Shown: positions 29,560 through 39,548 of the stretch, in pieces
Layout: every line of letters starts with the position of its first letter
Numbering within the stretch: position 1 is the stretch's first letter
From: Sugiyamaella lignohabitans
Taxonomy: Eukaryota > Ascomycota > Dipodascomycetes > Dipodascales > Trichomonascaceae
Length of the DNA: 64,000 bases
Assembly (NCBI RefSeq): GCF_001640025.1
Contig: NC_031674.1
Location: 3,534,001-3,598,000 of the forward strand
Direction: 5' to 3'
The notes under the pieces: model-generated
What the model was told of the DNA's origin: nothing
Seen by the model: only the letters and a program-made list of their open reading frames with translations
Database searches by the model: none
Position numbers and translations under genes: made by a program

Positions 29560-31245
29560 TGAATCATTAACTGTAGTAGTTGACTGGTTGATAACTGGAT
29601 CGCGTTGATATTTGACACGGCTACAATCTGCTGCAATCTGCAGTTGCACTGTGGAACGTAGATAAGCTAATCCCAGAAACTAGTTAGGATGGTGCTTAAG
29701 GGACTGATCTTAGCAATAGTGTTTTTTAAAGCCATTTTTGTTAAAGATTTTTGATATTCTAGTTATCAATATAAACTTTCTAGAATCGGTCGCTTCTTGG
29801 CCAGACAAAAAATACCGATATCAGCGATTCATCCCTTGCTCAGGGTCTTCTTTAACCCCTTCTTGAGTCATAACTGACTTCCTCACGACCGAATCGATTC
29901 ATTACTCGACACAACTGATCAGTCCATTATCTTAAAAAGCGTATACGGTCATATATTTCGAAATACAGCGTATAGCTGCCAAGCTCAAAGTCTTGGGAAG
30001 TCTCACTTTCTCACCCCCTGAGATGAGGTTAGGGTTTGAGTGGGAAAAAATGGAACTCCAACCCCGATCGGAATTTTCCGGCTCATGCTCTAAGCCAACT
30101 GTTACATGTTACAATCGGGGACGGCAAGGCTGAAGCTCTCAATGCAGTCCTTGGCGAACTGGGCGGACGACCGTGACCAAGACACGAGCCAAGAATAGCG
30201 GGAATGTTTGGGGTCAGAGCCGAAATACGAGTTTCTCTATTGGTAGCAGAGAAAGCTCTTTCTAAAAGATCAAACTCTAAGTTGACTTATCTCCGTGAAT
30301 TCGACGGAGAATAGGATATCAGTGCAAACTGGACAATTCCTTCGTACGTGGGGGAATGTACTAATTTCCCCGACAAAGTCAAAAATATTCTGGGGAACGG
30401 AAAAACTTGCCTAAAAGTATTCCGGAAAATACCGAGTAGATTGGGGGGGCTGTATCATACAGTCAAAGATGAAAAGAGTGGAAATATAATACCCCATTGG
30501 GTGCACCACAGGTACATACAAACTGTGCCCATGATTTAAGGTCGCATAAAAAAATAAAATTTTCGACTTTCTATGCAGGTTCATGCAAGGAAAAGTATGG
30601 AACCACATTTCCGGGCATGCTGTGCAGTAATTTTATCCGGATGGCATGATATCCGGTGACGTATTTCTTGTTGGGGTATACAGTGTTTATCTGGTATACT
30701 CCAGAGATTATAACCAAGTTTTGTTTTGTGCCGGGTTCTATATTCCGCTTTAACAAAAGCTCTTACGATTGTTTTTTTTCCATTGACTTTTACGGAAAAA
30801 CTTTTAATTCTTTATCGCTCAAACATTGATCTTTATAGTGTAATAATATTATTTAGACTGTTCTGTTATTATTCATAAGCTTTAATACCTCCAGATACTA
30901 AAATTTCCACCGTTGATTTTAGTTTCTGTCTTTGCATCGAGATAAAAAGTTTGCCAAGGTGACTATCCAGATTAGGCTCATTTCTCGGATTGACGGCCCG
31001 CATATGCGATGTAGAACGACGATCTCTGCTTGACAACGCTTCGACCATCTATATCTTCGGTTTCACATCTCCGGTAAGACATTGTTTATATAAACAATGG
31101 TAAACCACATTTCCTATCAAGCTTTGTCAAAATAAAACTCAACTTTACCCTTTCAATTGTATTTCACTTATATTTATTACACTCCATTAGGAGATAATCG
31201 GTTTTTGATTGTGGCTCTTATCATACAGACTTTGACAGTGCCAAC
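29560..31245. other. 1.7-kb gene-free region upstream of COG8 and surface protein 3
   Basis: No gene or known repeat family was recognised. It has scattered small inverted repeats (for example CTCTATTGGTAGCAGAG near 30235) and an imperfect TATA at 31087. Short frames such as 30348-30539 lack support. The length fits a regulated surface-protein promoter. Confidence 0.5.
31087..31094 (+). promoter_or_regulatory. TATA-type element upstream of surface protein 3
   Basis: TATATAAA inside the palindrome TTGTTTATATAAACAA, 159 nt before the ATG at 31246. Confidence 0.45.
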
Positions 31246-34200
31246 ATGACTCGACTATTTCCCATTTTCACTTATGTCACAGCTTTAGCTATTCTGGCTG
31301 ATCTTGTCAGTGCCCAGGTCACGCCGCTAATATCCACGTTCGTATCGAGTACTTCAATCTTTCTACCTAATATGGGTTCCATTTCAGCTATTGGATCTGC
31401 CATTTCCACCAGAGGTGACGATACACTCTTTGTAGTTACATGTGCCCCAGGTCCTGCATGTGCTCTTCCCGGTCCACTTATAGTCACATATGGTCCAACA
31501 ACAGTAGCTTTTACCTCAATGGTTCCTGTTACTCCTGGTGCCAAAGAAAGTGCACTCTTCTTCGAACGTTGTGTGTTCACTAGTCCTGTTAATAGTGCAC
31601 TCTGTACATTCAATCCTCAGCCATTCACCGTTACTATTACTACTATGCTTCAATCTGAACATATCAATTTTTTCCCCGTCACATTTGTGGACGACATAAC
31701 ATTCTCGCTGCCTCCTCAACCAACAATTACAGAGCCAAGTTCGTCTGAAGTGACATCTACAGCATCACCTTCTGAGTTTACTACTACTGCTAATCCAGTA
31801 ATTACTTCTAGTGCCCAAGTGTCGAGTACAGCTTCTGCAGTAAGCTCCACTCAGGCTCCAATCAGTTCTGCTGTGACTTCCAGCGCAGTTTCATCTGCTG
31901 CAGCTTCTAGTGCTCCCACTTCTTCGGCAATGGTTGAATCTTCGGCCGTATCCACATCTTCTAATGTCATCGTTTCTTCACCAACAACAAACGATTTGGT
32001 AAGCTCTACGGTAAGCTCCGCTTTGGTTTCTTCCGAGGTCGACCTTAGTGTTTTGACGTCGTCTGTAGAGTCATCGACTTTACTCTCGAGCAGTGCTGTC
32101 TCCACTACCACAGTACTTTCATCAGCTGTCTCCTCAAGTGCATTTACAAGTTCTCAATTGGAAACATCTGATCTTTTGTCTTCAGCAGCCACCAGCAGTT
32201 TTGCTGTCAGTTCTGCTCCGGTTTCGAGCTCGTTGGTGTCTTCGCAGACTAGCTCGTCAGAAGTTTCATCAATTGTGTATACCAGCTCTGCCTTAGTTTC
32301 AAGCCCAGCAATGTCTTCAGCACTCACTAGCAGTTTTGCTGTCAGTTCCACTCCTGTTTCAAACTCGTTACTATCTTCGCAGGGTAGCTCGTCAGAAGTT
32401 TCATCAGTTCTGTATACCAGCTCTGCCTTGGTTTCAAGTGCAGCTGTCTCTTCTCCCACAACGTCTGCTGTAGAGTCTGAATCTGTTGCTCCTCTCACTA
32501 GTTCAGGATTTGTTGACATTACGTCCTCTCCGGTCGAATCTAGTGCCGTTAGTTCAGCTGATTTGACTAGTAGCGTTACTTCAGCTATCTCTTCTGCAGT
32601 AACATCGTCTGTATTGGAGTCTGAATCTGTTAGCTCCAATGTGGCTTCGCTTACCACTTCTTCTCTCCTCGAATCTAGTGCCATTAGTTCAGCTGATTTT
32701 ACCACAAGCGTGGCATCAGTCGTCTCTTCCGCAGTCACGTCGTCTGCCTTGGAGTCCGAATCTGTGGCTCCGGTTACAACTTCGTCTTTCCTCGAGTCTA
32801 GTGCCATTAGTTCAGCTGACTTTACCACTAGCGTTACTTCAGTTGTCTCTTCCGCAGTCACGTCATCTGCCTTGGAGTCCGAATCTGTGGCTCCGGTTAC
32901 AACTTCGTCTTTCCTCGAGTCTAGTGCCATTAGTTCAGCTGACTTTACCACTAGCGTTGCTTCAGTTGTCTCTTCCGCAGTCACGTCGTCTGCCTTGGAG
33001 TCCGAATCTGTGGCTCCGGTTTCAACTTCGTCTTTCCTCGAGTCTAGTGCCATTAGTTCAGCTGATTTCACCAGCAGCGCGGCTTCAGTCACAACATCTG
33101 CCGTCGAGTCTGAATCTGTGGCTCCACTTTCCACTTCTTCTTTCCTCGAATCTAGTGCCATTAGCTCAGCTGATTTAACCAGTAGCGTGGCTTCAGTCAC
33201 AACGTCTGCCGTCGAGTCTGAATCTGTGGCTCCACTTTCCACTTCTTCATTCCTCGAATCTAGTGCCATTAGTTCAGCTGATTTAACCAGTAGCGCGGCT
33301 TCTTTCACAACGTCTGCCGTCGAGTCTGAATCTGTCAGCTCTTCTGTGACCCCTCTTACCACTTCTGCGTTTGAACCAAGTTCCACAAGTCTTTCGGAAG
33401 TGACTAGCTCCGAAATGGAAACTGCCACCTCTTTGGTGTCGTCTTCAGAATCCGACCTTTCAATGAGTTCTACTTCTTTATCTTCTGATCTTACTCCTTC
33501 GAGTGTCGTATCTCAGGTCACTTCTGAAAGTTCATCCTTTGATTCAAGTGTTACTACCACTATGGTGAGCTCTTCCCCAATTTCTTCTTCGTTCGGTTCC
33601 ACAGCGTATGCCTCAAGTTCACTCACCGTTCTAACTAGCTCTGCCGTAGCTTCTGACGTTTCAAGCTCAATCCAGGCCTCATCTTCTCTATCATCAGTAC
33701 CTTCAGAATCGTCCTCTAGTGTGCTCACAACAGCCTCTTTTGTTAATTCAACTGTTACATCTATCGCCTCTTCGACTCTTGCTTCCTCTGCAGAGACATC
33801 ATCCGGTGTGGAGACCAGTTCGCTGACCACTGATCCAGTGATATCATCTGCTGTTTCTTCAGCTGATCCATCTGCTACTTTTTCAGTGGCCTCTTCAACT
33901 ACGATTTCCTCCATGTCTACTGCTGTCGATTCATCTTCTTCTGTTGTCGACCCACTCGTTTCATCTGCTGCTTCTTCCGCTGAACCATCAGCCACCTCAT
34001 CGGTCGCTTCTTCAACTGATATCCTCACCAGCACTACAGTCGTCGATGCATCTTCTTCGGTTGTCGATCCACTCGTGTCGTCAGCTGCTTCTTCAGCTGA
34101 TCCATCCGCCACTTCTGGCGCTTCATTGGTTGCTTCATCTGCTGTCGTCACATCTTTTGTTTCCTCAGCTGATGTATCAAGTTCAATATCAGTCGTTTCT

Positions 34201-37200
34201 TCAACTGATGTGTCATCTGCCTCTTCTGTAGCTGACCCACCCGTCTCGTCTGCTGCTGTTTCTAGTTCAGTTGATCCATCAAGTTCATCGTCAGTCGTTT
34301 CTTCAACTGATGTGTCATCTGCCTCTTCTGTAATTGACCCACCCGTCTCGTCTGCTGCTGTTTCTACTTCAGTTGATCCATCAAGTTCATCGTCAGTCGT
34401 TTCTTCAACTGACGTGTCATCTGCCTCTTCTGTAGTTGACCCACCCGTCTCGTCTGCTGCTGTTTCTAGTTCAGTTGATCCATCAAGTTCATCGTCAGTC
34501 GTTTCTTCAACTGATGTGTCATCTGCCTCTTCTGTAGTTGACCCACCCGTCTCGTCTGCTGCTGTTTCTACTTCAGTTGATCCATCAAGTTCATCGTCAG
34601 TCGTTTCTTCAACTGATGTGTCATCTGCCTCTTCTGTAGTTGACCCACCCGTCTCGTCTGCTGCTGTTTCTACTTCAGTTGATCCATCAAGTTCATCGTC
34701 AGTCGTTTCTTCAACTGATGTGTCATCTGCCTCTTCTGTAATTGACCCACCCGTCTCGTCTGCTGCTGTTTCTACTTCAGTTGATCCATCAAGTTCATCG
34801 TCAGTCGTTTCTTCAACTGATGTGTCATCTGCCTCTTCTGTAGTTGACCCACCCGTCTCGTCTGCTGCTGTTTCTACTTCAGTTGATCCATCAAGTTCAT
34901 CGTCAGTCGTTTCATCAACTGATACATCATCTGCTACTTCTGCCATTGACCCGCCAGTGACGTCTGCTGTTGCTTCTTCAGTTTACTCATCAGACTCATC
35001 CCTGCCAGTTGCTTCTTCAACTGTTGCTGACCCACCAGTCTCCTCAGCTGTTGCTTCTTCAGTTGTTTCCTCGACTAATTTCCCTTTCGCTTCTTCCACC
35101 ACTGATCCATCCGTTTCTTCGGTGTTCGACCCACCTGTCTCATTAGTCACAACATCGAGCACTCAATCAGGTTTGTCATCATCAGTCGCCATTTCCACTG
35201 CTGTTGATCCATCTAGCTCATCAGTCATTGATTCATCTGCTGCTTCTTCAACTGTTCCATCATCCACTTCTCTCATCGATCCTGTTTCATCGTCCACTGT
35301 CGCTGCTTCTTCAGTTTCTGGTACATCTCTATCACTTGCTTCTTCCACCGATATTCCATCTACATCATCGAACATTGATTCTTTCACTTCATCTGTCGTT
35401 GATCCACCTGCCTCATCTGCCGCATCTTCAGCTGATGCTTCTGGTTCTTCTTTAGTTGGTTCAACAGTATCCTCCAGTGTTGCCTCTGCAACCGATTCAT
35501 CCGATTCGACTCTTTCAGTTGCTTCTTCAACTGATGTAGCTTCTGTTTCTACTACTGTCGACTCATCATCATTAGTTGCTTCAACCGATGTCGCATCCGC
35601 TTCATCCATCGTGTCGTCTACTGCTGTTGCTTCCACGACTGATTTGGTCTCTGTTTCTTCTACTAGTGAATCGCTTGACTCATCCGCCGTTGCGACTTCG
35701 ACAGTTACATCTGGCCCATCTTCATCTGTTGTTTCTTCAACTGATTTTATTCCTGCTTCCTCTGCAACTGTTCTATCTAGCTCTTCTGCTTTGGATCCTG
35801 CTCCGTCATCTGTCGCTTCTTCGACTGACCCATCAGACTCTTCTGTTCCAGTTTCTTCTTCTACAGATCCTGCTTCTGCTACTTCTGTAACTGATCCAAC
35901 CACTTCTTCTGTTGTTGATCCTTCAGTCTCACCGGCATATCCATCAGGTTCATCTCTAGCCATTGCTTCTTCGACCGATCTGCCATCCACTTCTTCAGTT
36001 TTCGACCAATCCAATCCATCCGCTACAGCTTCAGCTTCTGGCTCTTCCCAACCAGCTCTTTCGTCAACAGATCCAGCCAGCTTGACTGATGTTCCATTCT
36101 TATCATCAACAGCTGATCCAACTATCACATCTGCTGTTGTCTCATCTTCATCATCATTAGTTGCCTCAGCCTCTGGTTTGTCTTCTGGTGGCTCTGCCGT
36201 GGTTACTTCTTCAGTTGATCCATCGGGTTCGTCTCAGCAAACTGTATCTTCAAATGAAGCTACCGAGACTGCTGCTTCTGGTTCCTCGTCTTCAGTTGAT
36301 CTATCCGGTTCTTCTCTGGCCACCTTGACGGGTGTACCATCCGCTTCTTCTGTCGTAGATCCATTTTTCTCAACTTCTGTTGCTTCCTTACTCGATCCAT
36401 CTAGCTCGTCTGAACAAGTCGTTTCATCTACTGACGTTCCTTCTGTATCCTCTAGCGTCGACCCATCGCTATCATCAGCAGCTGTCGCCCCTGGTCTGTC
36501 TTCATTTGATACCGTCTCATCCACTGTTTCAGCAGTATCTGGCCAGGTCTCTGCTTCTTCACTAAGTGCAACTGCGCAACCCACTGGTTCTTCTTCAGTT
36601 GAAACCGCAGTTCTTTCTGGATCGGTTGTCACTTTGACCACACCTAATGTTGGAGATTCTTCATTTTCGACTGCCACAGATGCTTCCGATGTTACGGCAA
36701 CACCCATTTCTGATTACCAGTCTGATCCCTCTGATTCCACCTTCACTTTAGTATGGATGCCCTCGACCACTCTTTCCGGTACTCCAGTCTCTGCTCAATC
36801 GACCGGTAGTCTTGGATATCCAAATTCATTGGTCTCGGATCCATCTCCATCGGACTCTTCAAACGCGGATCCCTTGCCATCATCTGGCTCAAGTGATGCC
36901 TTGATCGATGACCCTGCTTCTGTTGACCCATCCGATCCATCAGAAACGGCTGCTCCTAATGCTGACAACTCGCCCGTTGCTTCAATAACCGGTTCTGCTG
37001 TGAATCCTGAACAGTCTGGTGCCTTGGACGGAGACAATGATCTGCCAAATAGATTTTCATCAGTGGCATCGGTTCCACCTCAAGCTTTGCCGTCAAACGC
37101 TCCAACAGGTTCTGATTATCCAGTTGATGGATTCCCTGTCAATGAAAGCTCTGGTGCCAGCCACTGGTTTTCAGCCCCAAAAACTATTATTGTTGTTTCA

Positions 37201-37227
37201 CTCACTATCTTGGTTGGTGTTATGTGA
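31246..37227 (+). CDS. Giant Ser/Thr-rich cell-surface protein, paralog 3
   Basis: 1993 residues. The signal peptide is ~1-23 (YVTALAILADLVSA), then the four-Cys N-terminal domain shared with the two upstream paralogs (TSIFLPNMGSISAIGS, FVVTCAPGPAC, GPLIVTYGPTTVAFT, FFERCVFTSPVNSALC, FFPVTFVDDITFSLP). The stalk holds two repeat arrays. One has 36- and 41-residue units built on SSFLESSAISSADFTTSV. The other has a nearly perfect 34-residue unit (VDPSSSSSVVSSTDVSSASS plus 14 residues). After about residue 1240 the repeats become irregular and Asp/Pro appear. The SVSx block of paralogs 1 and 2 is missing. The C-terminus has a hydrophobic tail (TIIVVSLTILVGVM), compatible with GPI anchoring. An adhesin-like role is inference. 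Confidence 0.85.
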   Translation: MTRLFPIFTYVTALAILADLVSAQVTPLISTFVSSTSIFLPNMGSISAIGSAISTRGDDTLFVVTCAPGPACALPGPLIVTYGPTTVAFTSMVPVTPGAKESALFFERCVFTSPVNSALCTFNPQPFTVTITTMLQSEHINFFPVTFVDDITFSLPPQPTITEPSSSEVTSTASPSEFTTTANPVITSSAQVSSTASAVSSTQAPISSAVTSSAVSSAAASSAPTSSAMVESSAVSTSSNVIVSSPTTNDLVSSTVSSALVSSEVDLSVLTSSVESSTLLSSSAVSTTTVLSSAVSSSAFTSSQLETSDLLSSAATSSFAVSSAPVSSSLVSSQTSSSEVSSIVYTSSALVSSPAMSSALTSSFAVSSTPVSNSLLSSQGSSSEVSSVLYTSSALVSSAAVSSPTTSAVESESVAPLTSSGFVDITSSPVESSAVSSADLTSSVTSAISSAVTSSVLESESVSSNVASLTTSSLLESSAISSADFTTSVASVVSSAVTSSALESESVAPVTTSSFLESSAISSADFTTSVTSVVSSAVTSSALESESVAPVTTSSFLESSAISSADFTTSVASVVSSAVTSSALESESVAPVSTSSFLESSAISSADFTSSAASVTTSAVESESVAPLSTSSFLESSAISSADLTSSVASVTTSAVESESVAPLSTSSFLESSAISSADLTSSAASFTTSAVESESVSSSVTPLTTSAFEPSSTSLSEVTSSEMETATSLVSSSESDLSMSSTSLSSDLTPSSVVSQVTSESSSFDSSVTTTMVSSSPISSSFGSTAYASSSLTVLTSSAVASDVSSSIQASSSLSSVPSESSSSVLTTASFVNSTVTSIASSTLASSAETSSGVETSSLTTDPVISSAVSSADPSATFSVASSTTISSMSTAVDSSSSVVDPLVSSAASSAEPSATSSVASSTDILTSTTVVDASSSVVDPLVSSAASSADPSATSGASLVASSAVVTSFVSSADVSSSISVVSSTDVSSASSVADPPVSSAAVSSSVDPSSSSSVVSSTDVSSASSVIDPPVSSAAVSTSVDPSSSSSVVSSTDVSSASSVVDPPVSSAAVSSSVDPSSSSSVVSSTDVSSASSVVDPPVSSAAVSTSVDPSSSSSVVSSTDVSSASSVVDPPVSSAAVSTSVDPSSSSSVVSSTDVSSASSVIDPPVSSAAVSTSVDPSSSSSVVSSTDVSSASSVVDPPVSSAAVSTSVDPSSSSSVVSSTDTSSATSAIDPPVTSAVASSVYSSDSSLPVASSTVADPPVSSAVASSVVSSTNFPFASSTTDPSVSSVFDPPVSLVTTSSTQSGLSSSVAISTAVDPSSSSVIDSSAASSTVPSSTSLIDPVSSSTVAASSVSGTSLSLASSTDIPSTSSNIDSFTSSVVDPPASSAASSADASGSSLVGSTVSSSVASATDSSDSTLSVASSTDVASVSTTVDSSSLVASTDVASASSIVSSTAVASTTDLVSVSSTSESLDSSAVATSTVTSGPSSSVVSSTDFIPASSATVLSSSSALDPAPSSVASSTDPSDSSVPVSSSTDPASATSVTDPTTSSVVDPSVSPAYPSGSSLAIASSTDLPSTSSVFDQSNPSATASASGSSQPALSSTDPASLTDVPFLSSTADPTITSAVVSSSSSLVASASGLSSGGSAVVTSSVDPSGSSQQTVSSNEATETAASGSSSSVDLSGSSLATLTGVPSASSVVDPFFSTSVASLLDPSSSSEQVVSSTDVPSVSSSVDPSLSSAAVAPGLSSFDTVSSTVSAVSGQVSASSLSATAQPTGSSSVETAVLSGSVVTLTTPNVGDSSFSTATDASDVTATPISDYQSDPSDSTFTLVWMPSTTLSGTPVSAQSTGSLGYPNSLVSDPSPSDSSNADPLPSSGSSDALIDDPASVDPSDPSETAAPNADNSPVASITGSAVNPEQSGALDGDNDLPNRFSSVASVPPQALPSNAPTGSDYPVDGFPVNESSGASHWFSAPKTIIVVSLTILVGVM
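32640..33345 (+). repeat. Intragenic repeat array 1 of surface protein 3 (123- and 108-bp units)
   Basis: Units begin with TCnTCnTTCCTCGA(G/A)TCTAGTGCC. Three are 123 bp long (about 32784, 32907 and 33030) and are followed by 108-bp units that lack a short segment. All are in frame. Confidence 0.85.
34165..34950 (+). repeat. Intragenic repeat array 2 of surface protein 3 (102-bp units)
   Basis: Units starting with TCAGTTGATCCATCAAGTTC lie at 34267, 34369, 34471, 34573, 34675, 34777 and 34879, exactly 102 bp apart and nearly identical at the DNA level. Differences are mainly TAGTT/TAATT and TCTAG/TCTAC. Identity at synonymous sites points to recent expansion or gene conversion. Confidence 0.92.
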
Positions 37228-37916
37228 TTATTTTTTTATGTTATTTTGATTTTTGATGTCCTGTTTGATTTAATATTATGTTTTAGAATAAATTCTGATT
37301 TTTTAATTGATGTTGCTTATCCTCAGCTACTTGTCCTAGTCTCACATTTGAACCCACTTCTCTACCTATGAATAAGATGGACATTGAGTATTGGTATTGA
37401 TGAGCGCTCACATTCATCTTACTTATTATACTCGCTATTAATTTGTTTATCAATTCTATTCTATTCTATTCTATTCCATTCATTTCTGGATCTCTCTCAG
37501 CCGACCCCAACTTTTCATATCAATTCCAATCCTACTCTTTCAGATTATGCTTCTAATCAAGTCTATCAGAGTTGACCATCACAAAACCCTTCCTGCCACT
37601 CCTCCTAGCTAACTATAAATTATTCCTATACTCAAAATCTAACAATTTCATAATAATGCCGCCCATTTACCAACTCAATCTCAATCATCAAATCCCTGCG
37701 TGCTCTCCTGCCATGATCGCCCATTGTTGCCGATCATCTAAACAAGGCATGGCGCGTTCGCGGCTTCTCAATCTCTCTTGGGCAAGGGTTGTTTATCCAA
37801 TCAATCGACGACTATCAAGCACATTAGCCCTGCTATAGTTCATATCCAACCACCGTCAGAGCCACCAAGGATAGTGTCTTGTGGTTCTGAAATTGATCTA
37901 TACCACATCGTTCGAA
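37228..37916. other. Intergenic region upstream of VMA6
   Basis: AT-rich, with a short TTCTA pentanucleotide run at about 37455-37480. It holds the VMA6 promoter. No other gene is seen. Confidence 0.5.
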
Positions 37917-39252
37917 ATGGAGGGACTTTATTTCAACGTGAATTTGTAAGTAGAGAATGTCAAAGACTAATGTTAGATGCTTTTCTTAGGTTTTGGTGAC
38001 TGGAGATACTAACAGAAATGTAGTGGCTACATTGAGGGCTTGGTTCGAGGATACCGTAATGGTTTGCTGACCTCTTCTCAGTATATCAACTTGACTCAAT
38101 GCGATACCTTAGATGGTGAGTATATTTCATAGAGCGAGAAGTTATCACTTGTCCAGGTATTGTGAGAACAACTTTTTCTGGCTGGTTACGAGTACAACCC
38201 CTGGCCGCTCTCGCAAGTCCAAAATCGATGTCAATGACATTTGTATTTATGTCAATGACTTGATAACTTGTGGTTTAAAGAATGCCGTATCAATAATTAG
38301 CACCAACAAGTACCAAAAACTAACAAAATAAGATCTCAAGTTACAATTATCAGCCACCGAGTATGGCAATTTCTTGTCCAACATTCCAAGTCCTCTATCT
38401 ACTTCGAATTTCCAAGAGAAAGCATTCTTCAAACTGATTGAAGAGTTTAGATACATTCGTGCTCAGGCAGTCGAGCCAATGGCCAAATTCCTCGATTATA
38501 TCACTTATGGATATATGATTGACAATGTAGCCCTGTTGATCACAGGTACTGTTCATGAACGTGATAAGAGTGAGATTTTGGAGAGATGTCACCCTCTGGG
38601 TTGGTTTGATACATTGCCTGCTCTGTCAGTGGCAACTGATGTAGAAAGTTTGTACGATACTGTTCTTGTGGATACGCCATTAGCTCCCTACTTCAAGGGA
38701 GTGTTATCAGCGGACGAGCTCGACGATTTGAACATTGAAATCATTCGTAACAAGTTGTACGGGGCTTACTTGAAAGATTTCCATGAGTTTGTTCAGACTT
38801 TGCCGTCGCCATCTGACGAGATCATGAGCCGACTCCTCAACTTCGAGGCAGACCGCCGAGCTATCAACATCAGTCTCAACTCGATCGGAACCGAGCTGAC
38901 CAAAGAAGAACGTGCATCTCTGTTACCCGAGTTCGGCACTCTATATCCAGCAGCCACCGAGTCACTGTCACGAGCCGACGACGTCGAGCAGGTCCGCAAT
39001 GCCGTCGAGACCTACGGCGGCGATGCGTTCACCAACCTGTTTGACAACTCGTCACACAAATCGATCGAAGACCATTTCTACCAACGCGAGATGGAGCTCT
39101 GCAAAGCAGCCTTCACCCAACAATTCACCTACTCCACCATCTGGGCCTGGATCAAGACCCGCGAGCAGGAAATCCGGAACATCACCTGGATCGCAGAGTG
39201 CATTGCCCAAAACCAGAAAGAACGCATCTCCAACTACATCTCCGTTTTCTAA
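37917..39252 (+). CDS. VMA6: V-type H+-ATPase V0 subunit d
   Basis: Three exons, 37917-37945, 38024-38115 and 38333-39252, encode 346 residues, very close to the usual ~345. Intron 1 (GTAAGT...TACTAAC...TAG) and intron 2 (GTGAGT...ACTAAC...AAG) rebuild the conserved N-terminus [20 protein letters not shown], then [20 protein letters not shown] and YGNFLSN. Other hallmark segments are [51 protein letters not shown] and [15 protein letters not shown]. The C-terminal [16 protein letters not shown] is also present. Subunit d caps the proteolipid ring and couples it to the central stalk on vacuolar and Golgi membranes. Neither intron has a GCP element. A sense GCP copy begins 38 nt past the stop. 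Confidence 0.96.
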
Positions 39253-39290
39253 TTAATACACATTTTGTTCTAGTTTATTGACGAAGGGAA

Positions 39291-39485
39291 TGCCTCCGGC
39301 GGCTGGGGCTGCGCCCCAGACCCCCCGGCTCCTCTCGCTGCGCTCGAGTCGTTGCGAGGGGATCTCCTGGTCGAGTTGTCGGGTCTTCTGAAGCTTACTT
39401 CGCGGCCTGGAAACCCCGACGCAACGACTCGAGCGCAGCGAGAGGAGCCGGGGGGTCTGGGGCACAGCCCCAGCCGCCGGAGGCA
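39291..39485. repeat. GCP inverted pair between convergent VMA6 and UBP genes, type b + type b
   Basis: The + copy (39291-39351) is 38 nt past the VMA6 stop. The - copy (39425-39485) is 63 nt past the UBP stop. Each is in sense with its own gene. The H2 loops are TGC and TGT. Confidence 0.93.
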
Positions 39486-39548
39486 TGCCCAGGACTGGAT
39501 AGTGTAACACGGTTATTAAATATATGGCTAGTGAGAGTGAATAAAGAC

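Noticed and set aside
29997..30045. Telomere-like or LTR-like words (for example TTAGGGTTT) upstream of COG8
   Set aside because: Only single occurrences, with no tandem array and no TG...CA-bounded direct repeats found.
30348..30539. 63-residue frame MGECTNFPDK...
   Set aside because: Too short, with no conserved motif, and it lies in a probable promoter region.
33513..34946. 477-codon open frame on the minus strand (also 32154-33428, 24636-25469 and 25584-26300)
   Set aside because: These are antisense to the Ser/Thr-rich surface-protein genes. The codon bias of the repeats removes stops on the other strand and yields Glu/Asp/Thr-rich translations with no domain.
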